From the NCBI RefSeq assembly GCF_016861695.1, contig NZ_BOLP01000007.1:1-64000 (forward strand): DNA of 64,000 bases, in the 5' to 3' direction. Both the position numbers and the translations under genes were made by a program. Below the pieces are notes generated by a model that saw only the letters and a program-made list of their open reading frames with translations, was not told the DNA's origin and made no database searches. Source of the DNA: Levilactobacillus andaensis. GTDB taxonomy: Bacteria > Bacillota > Bacilli > Lactobacillales > Lactobacillaceae. Of this stretch, positions 60,537 to 64,000 are shown in pieces (position 1 is the first letter of the stretch; every line of letters starts with the position of its first letter).

Positions 60537-61730
60537 ATGAATCCTACTCTCACCAAGCGCCGGCTAGCCTGGCTGACGCTACTCTTGGGGACGGTAAGTG
60601 CGACGGGACCGCTCGCTATCGACCTGTACCTGCCCGCACTCCCCCAAATGAAAACGCAATTTGCGACCACCGCCTCACTGATGCAACTGAGCATCACGGC
60701 CTGTCTGATCGGCCTGGCGTTGGGGCAACTGATTGCCGGTCCACTATCGGACCAATACGGACGACGGAAACCTTTAATTATTGGTTTTATTCTCTTTGGC
60801 CTCGTTTCCTTAGCCATGGCCTTCATTCACTCCGTCGCCCTCCTCATTATCCTACGTTTTGTTCAGGGCTTGGCGGGCGCCACTGGCCAGGTTCTGGCCC
60901 GCGCCGTGGCCCGCGACCTCTTTTCCGGCGAACGGCTGACTCACTTCTACGCGCTGCTCAACACGGTCAATGGGGTCTTCCCAATCATCGCACCGATCAT
61001 TGGGGGCTTCATGATCCGCTACGTTGACTGGCAGGCCATCTTCATCCTGCTGGCCGTGATCGGCATCGTCATCGCTGCTGCGGTCGCCGTGGGCTTACAC
61101 GAGTCCCTACCGATCGACCAACGGCAAACAGGGGGCTTCAGCGCCTCGTTAGTCGCCATGGGCAAGCTGACGGTCCAACCCAGCTTCTGGCCGCTGATTC
61201 TAGCAACGGGACTGGTTTACGGGGCCCTGTTCAGTTACATTTCGGCATCGACTTTCGTCTTTCAAACGGGCTTCGGCATGGCACCCCAGACCTTTAGCCT
61301 GCTGTATGCCTTCAACGGTCTGGGCATCGTGGTCGGGAGCAACCTACCTGGCCGACTGGCGGGTCATTACACGAACCGCCAACAGGTCACCGGCCTCTTG
61401 CTCATTGCCGCGATGACCAGTGCTGTCCTGCTGGTGTCACTACTATTTCCCGCCAACGTTTGGTTGGTTGCTGGCTTGGTCTTGGTCCTCGTGGTCCTCA
61501 TTGGGGCGTTGTTGACGCTGACTGTGACGATCATCATGGATCAGGCCACCCACAACGCCGGCAGCGCATCGGCCGTCATTGGCTTGTCGCAAGACGCCTG
61601 CGGGGGAATCGTTTCCCCGTTAGTTGGGGTCACCGGTAGCTCATATGCTGCCATGAGCGTGATGCTGCTGGTCTGCAACCTAGGCGCGTTTGGCTTAGTC
61701 AAATACCAAGGCCACCATATTAAATCGTAA
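60537..61730 (+). CDS. Bcr/CflA-family MFS multidrug exporter
   Basis: 397 residues, 12 predicted helices. The family start is evident: LLGTVSATGPLAIDLYLPALPQM, followed by motif A GQLIAGPLSDQYGRRKPLIIGF and the RFVQGLAGATGQVLARAVARDLF stretch (motif C region of 12-helix exporters). Bcr/CflA pumps expel bicyclomycin, chloramphenicol, sulfonamides or dipeptides in exchange for protons; the real substrate here is unknown. AAAGGGG precedes ATG. Monocistronic, ends in a strong terminator. Confidence 0.9.
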   Translation: MNPTLTKRRLAWLTLLLGTVSATGPLAIDLYLPALPQMKTQFATTASLMQLSITACLIGLALGQLIAGPLSDQYGRRKPLIIGFILFGLVSLAMAFIHSVALLIILRFVQGLAGATGQVLARAVARDLFSGERLTHFYALLNTVNGVFPIIAPIIGGFMIRYVDWQAIFILLAVIGIVIAAAVAVGLHESLPIDQRQTGGFSASLVAMGKLTVQPSFWPLILATGLVYGALFSYISASTFVFQTGFGMAPQTFSLLYAFNGLGIVVGSNLPGRLAGHYTNRQQVTGLLLIAAMTSAVLLVSLLFPANVWLVAGLVLVLVVLIGALLTLTVTIIMDQATHNAGSASAVIGLSQDACGGIVSPLVGVTGSSYAAMSVMLLVCNLGAFGLVKYQGHHIKS

Positions 61731-61734
61731 ACGA

Positions 61735-61774
61735 AAACGCGTTTCTCCGTTGATTGGGGAGACGCGTTTTTTTA
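61735..61774 (+). terminator. Terminator of the Bcr/CflA gene
   Basis: AACGCGTTTCTCC with GGGGAGACGCGTT, T run after it. Confidence 0.85.
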
Positions 61775-61778
61775 CGGT

Positions 61779-62987
61779 TTACGCCTGTCGCGCCCATTGT
61801 GTGAGCTGGGTGGCGACGTTTCTTAAAATTTTAATCCCTAACTGATAGTCCGGCTCGGACCCCATCATGCGAAACGCCAGCGTCCATGTGTCGTGGTAAA
61901 TGCTAACGGTCAGTTGAAAGTTCGGCATCGGCCGGTACGCGCCCGCAAAGTAGATCTGGGTGACCGCGATGCCCTTGAAGTCCAGTCGTGTATGATCGAT
62001 GTGCCCAAAGTTGGCGAAGGAAATGGCCGCATTGGTGTGTCGTTTACGCACGAGCCGACGGACCAACTCCGGTGGCAAGGCCCGACTCATCCGGCTGAGT
62101 TCGACCAAGGGTGGCAGGTAAGCCAGCGCCTCGCGCAACTGACTAATGGTCGTCTGCGTGCGCTGAACCACGTCTTGGAAGTCCTCCCCCTCAAGCACGG
62201 TGATGGGGATCGGCATCTCGCTGGTCAGATTGGCGACCTGCACGATGTTGGTTGCGGCGACCGGGCCGTGTAACCGTAAATCGACCTGGTAGGGAATCAC
62301 CAATTGCCGTTCACCGGTCAACGTAAAGAGTGCGCACGCGTAAGCCGCTAACAGGACCGCATTCATGGTCACGCCCTGTTCCATAGCCTTCTGCCGCAAC
62401 CGGCGACTCTCGACTTGCGGGATGGTCGCCTCGCCACGATGATGGTGAATATCCCCATTGAACTGGGGCATGGCCTCGTTGGACCGCAGGGGTTCCGTCA
62501 ATGGGCCACTTTTTTGAGCGCGTAAATGGGCCAAGATTTTGCGGACACTGCGCTCATTCGTAAAGTTAGTTAAGTCTTGCCCCGCATAGGCTGCGGCCAA
62601 AAGATAGAGGTAGTGTTTAAAGCCTTCACCATCCGTCAGCAAGCGACTCATTGACAGCCGCAACTGGTCGTAATCGTCCATGTGAATGACTTGAATTTTC
62701 AACTGCGGCCCCACAAGCACGTCAAGCTGGGCACGGCCGGGGTCATGACTCACGGTATATTCTTCGATCACGTGAGCGCCAGTCGCAGGAGCCTCCTCAA
62801 AGCGATTCCACCGGAAGTTATAGCGGCTGAAAATCTGCGGAACAACCGTCTGCGTGGTGCGAACAGCGGCCTGTAACTGGGTCACGTCAATGGGGTGCGT
62901 CAAACTCAGCGTACACTCGAGTAGCGGATAAGTTTGCGCTGCATCCAGCGTCGGCATTAAGTCTAACGGTTCGCCATGAAAATTCAT
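61779..62987 (-). CDS. Condensation-domain-like acyltransferase homologue with a degenerate catalytic motif
   Basis: A 402-residue stand-alone protein of the chloramphenicol-acetyltransferase/condensation fold (relatives: NRPS C domains, PapA, alcohol acetyltransferases). Support comes from PYQVDLRLHGP..TNIVQVANLTSEMPI, resembling the DFGWG-side half, and ISFANFGHIDH. At the place of the catalytic HHxxxDG the sequence is SRLLTDGEGF: the Asp-Gly is kept but both His are replaced by Ser-Arg, so ordinary acyl transfer is doubtful. ATG 62987 follows AAGGAGGGG; the frame extends to 63017. No NRPS, PKS or carrier-protein gene is nearby. Role unknown. Confidence 0.7.
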   Translation of the reverse strand: MNFHGEPLDLMPTLDAAQTYPLLECTLSLTHPIDVTQLQAAVRTTQTVVPQIFSRYNFRWNRFEEAPATGAHVIEEYTVSHDPGRAQLDVLVGPQLKIQVIHMDDYDQLRLSMSRLLTDGEGFKHYLYLLAAAYAGQDLTNFTNERSVRKILAHLRAQKSGPLTEPLRSNEAMPQFNGDIHHHRGEATIPQVESRRLRQKAMEQGVTMNAVLLAAYACALFTLTGERQLVIPYQVDLRLHGPVAATNIVQVANLTSEMPIPITVLEGEDFQDVVQRTQTTISQLREALAYLPPLVELSRMSRALPPELVRRLVRKRHTNAAISFANFGHIDHTRLDFKGIAVTQIYFAGAYRPMPNFQLTVSIYHDTWTLAFRMMGSEPDYQLGIKILRNVATQLTQWARQA

Positions 62988-63180
62988 GCTAACACCCCTC
63001 CTTGATTGATTAGCCACAGTATAACAAAGAGTGGGGGCATTTCTCTATTCCGGCGCAACGACATTGCTAAAAATTAATAGTCTCGTAATCTGCGGGGCCA
63101 TTCCCCAGCAAAATGAGTGGTAACTCCGGTCGGGTCTGTTAGAATGGAAGAAACGAATCTAAATTCATGAGGTGAATCCT

Positions 63181-63702
63181 TTGGTAAATCAAACACCCGT
63201 ATCCTGTAATGCCACACTAATCGTGACCAGCCACCGCGTCTTCCAACCCGACCTAAACGAGCATGAGTCCGTCTTTGGTGGAAAGATTTTGTCGTTGGTA
63301 GATGACAGCGCTTCCGTTGCTGCCGTTCGGCTGACTCACAAGACCGTCGTCACGGCATCCTTTGACCACGTCAGCTTTCTAGAACCGTTCCACCTGGATG
63401 ACTCCATGTTCCTTGAAGCCTACGTTTCGGGGACCGGGACTCGGTCACTGGAAGTCTTCGTCAAAATCATTGGCGAAAACCTGACCACTGGTGAACGCTT
63501 CGTGGGCTACACCTGCTTCATCACCTACGTCATCGAGGACCGCCGCGCAACGACTCCCCTGCCACCCGTTAAGCCGGTGACCGACGAACAACGTTACATC
63601 GTTTCCGGTTACGAAAAACGTAATGCTCAGCGGAAACAACGCCGGGCCGAACAGGCCGAACTCAACGATCACGTGGTGGTCGACTCGCCTTGGCCCATTT
63701 AA
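63181..63702 (+). CDS. Acyl-CoA thioesterase, hotdog fold (YkhA/BACH type)
   Basis: Hydrolyses acyl-CoA to free acid and CoA in the cytoplasm. 173 residues. Conserved elements are HRVFQPDLNEHESVFGGKILSLVDDSASVAAVRL (with the NxxxxxFGG and catalytic Asp of this group) and VVTASFDHVSFLEPFHLDD. The C-terminal third is basic (EKRNAQRKQRRAEQ) and probably helical. TTG 63181 is preferred because GAGGTG lies 6 bp upstream; a GTG at 63172 overlaps that ribosome site. A parS-like site and a terminator follow at once. Confidence 0.85.
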   Translation: MVNQTPVSCNATLIVTSHRVFQPDLNEHESVFGGKILSLVDDSASVAAVRLTHKTVVTASFDHVSFLEPFHLDDSMFLEAYVSGTGTRSLEVFVKIIGENLTTGERFVGYTCFITYVIEDRRATTPLPPVKPVTDEQRYIVSGYEKRNAQRKQRRAEQAELNDHVVVDSPWPI

Positions 63703-63704
63703 AA

Positions 63705-63720
63705 AGTTCCACGTGAAACA
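63705..63720. promoter_or_regulatory. parS-like site (one mismatch)
   Basis: AGTTCCACGTGAAACA differs from the parS consensus only at the first base. It lies just after the thioesterase stop codon, 58 bp from an exact copy. Confidence 0.75.
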
Positions 63721-63722
63721 AA

Positions 63723-63769
63723 ACGACTGCCTCGCTACGGAAATTAGTAGCTGAGACAGTCGCCTTTTT
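63723..63769. terminator. Terminator between the thioesterase and the GNAT gene
   Basis: ACGACTG-CTC-CTAC paired with GTAG-GAG-CAGTCG (bulged), T run on the plus strand; convergent genes on both sides. Confidence 0.75.
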
Positions 63770-63772
63770 AGG

Positions 63773-64000
63773 TTAATTTGTTTCACGTGAAACAGTTGCC
63801 CATTCGCTAGCCAACACCCCATACGCGTACAGGTCGAGCCACTGGCCGTCTTGAAAAACAGCCTCACGGTTCACGCCCTCGCGAACGAAACCGACCGTCT
63901 CGTAAGCATGAATAGCGGCTTCGTTGTTGGCATTGACCTCTAAAGTCACCTTATGTAAACCTAACTCGTTAAACGCAAACGACAGAATCGTGTTCAGCGT
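63773..64000 (-). CDS. GNAT-family N-acetyltransferase, C-terminal part
   Basis: The last 75 codons of a gene that enters from the right edge. The visible stretch is diagnostic of RimI/RimL-type acetyltransferases: LSFAFNELGLHKVTLEVNANNEAAIHAYETVGFVREGVNR, containing the conserved NxxAixxYexxGF element of the acetyl-CoA fold, then EAVFQDGQWLDLYAYGVLASEW. Substrate (protein N-terminus, amino acid or antibiotic) is unknown. The final codons (ATVSRETN) are written by an exact parS palindrome, so the ParB site is part of the coding sequence. Confidence 0.85.
   Translation of the reverse strand, partial: TLNTILSFAFNELGLHKVTLEVNANNEAAIHAYETVGFVREGVNREAVFQDGQWLDLYAYGVLASEWATVSRETN
63779..63794. promoter_or_regulatory. 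parS: parS site inside the GNAT gene
   Basis: TGTTTCACGTGAAACA, an exact match to the ParB site consensus, located within the last codons of the GNAT reading frame. Confidence 0.92.

Noticed and set aside
62762-62777. CACGTG word in the condensation-like gene as a further parS
   Set aside because: Flanks read GATCACGTGAGC and do not match the parS arms; chance occurrence.
63445-63867. Minus-strand frame of 140 codons overlapping the thioesterase
   Set aside because: It is the antisense shadow of the thioesterase and out of frame with the real GNAT gene, whose frame carries the acetyltransferase motifs.
1-64000. tRNA genes
   Set aside because: I looked through the intergenic gaps for a TTCGAnTC arm with matching acceptor stem and CCA and found none.

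Overview
The window reads as chromosomal DNA of a heterofermentative lactic acid bacterium of the Levilactobacillus brevis group. The main evidence is a complete tyramine island in the order tyrS, tyrosine decarboxylase, tyrosine/tyramine antiporter, NhaC antiporter, plus a Lys-type MurE, RexAB-type AddAB, PepC, an LPXTG/MucBP surface protein and two xyloside-utilisation loci with CcpA (cre) sites. Species level is inference. The window probably lies near the replication origin: three exact ParB sites (parS) and one near-exact copy sit at 43.6, 56.2, 63.7 and 63.8 kb, and the left edge carries a tandem promoter pair of the kind that drives rRNA operons.

Layout. 1-436: minus-strand promoters and leader of a stable-RNA operon whose body lies beyond the left edge. 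0.4-6.3 kb: an MFS exporter, lysS-murE and an uncharacterised basic-tailed protein, with a highly folded intergenic element at 5.0-5.3 kb. 6.5-14.3 kb: the tyramine island (minus strand), and upstream of it a small HTH gene and a T-box leader that controls two tiny genes, a 50-residue zinc ribbon and a membrane protein. 14.5-24.7 kb: thiolase, a small membrane protein, addB-addA and an M20 deacylase. 24.8-32.2 kb: a large cell-wall-anchored protein, a polysaccharide deacetylase, a hypothetical gene, an NAD-binding protein and an aldo/keto reductase. 32.3-37.2 kb: a GPH symporter, a small membrane protein and a GH31 alpha-xylosidase, divergent from an AraC activator with a cre between them. 37.4-45.7 kb: a purine permease with a leader hairpin, a menA-like prenyltransferase, YfhO and a DUF2207 protein. 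46.1-50.7 kb: a GH43 xylosidase, a GPH symporter and an AraC regulator with a perfect cre. 50.8-64 kb: cardiolipin synthase, a DNA-entry-type nuclease, a lipoprotein, several small membrane proteins, a HAD phosphatase, a frameshifted membrane gene, PepC, TetR and MarR regulators, signal peptidase I, a Bcr/CflA exporter, a degenerate condensation-domain protein, an acyl-CoA thioesterase and the C-terminal part of a GNAT acetyltransferase.

How the genes work together. The tyramine island decarboxylates imported tyrosine and exports tyramine, which consumes protons; its tyrS promoter overlaps a perfect CcpA site. The two xyloside loci each combine an AraC-type regulator, a sugar:cation symporter and an intracellular glycosidase. 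Envelope genes (LPXTG protein, deacetylase, YfhO, Cls, signal peptidase) are scattered through the window.

The most unusual signals are RNA-level. They are the T-box controlling two tiny genes next to the tyramine island, a pair of 111-nt elements 14 kb apart whose helices covary, and other folded elements that sit between stop codons and terminators. I saw no tRNA or rRNA body, no CRISPR array, no insertion sequence and no phage gene.
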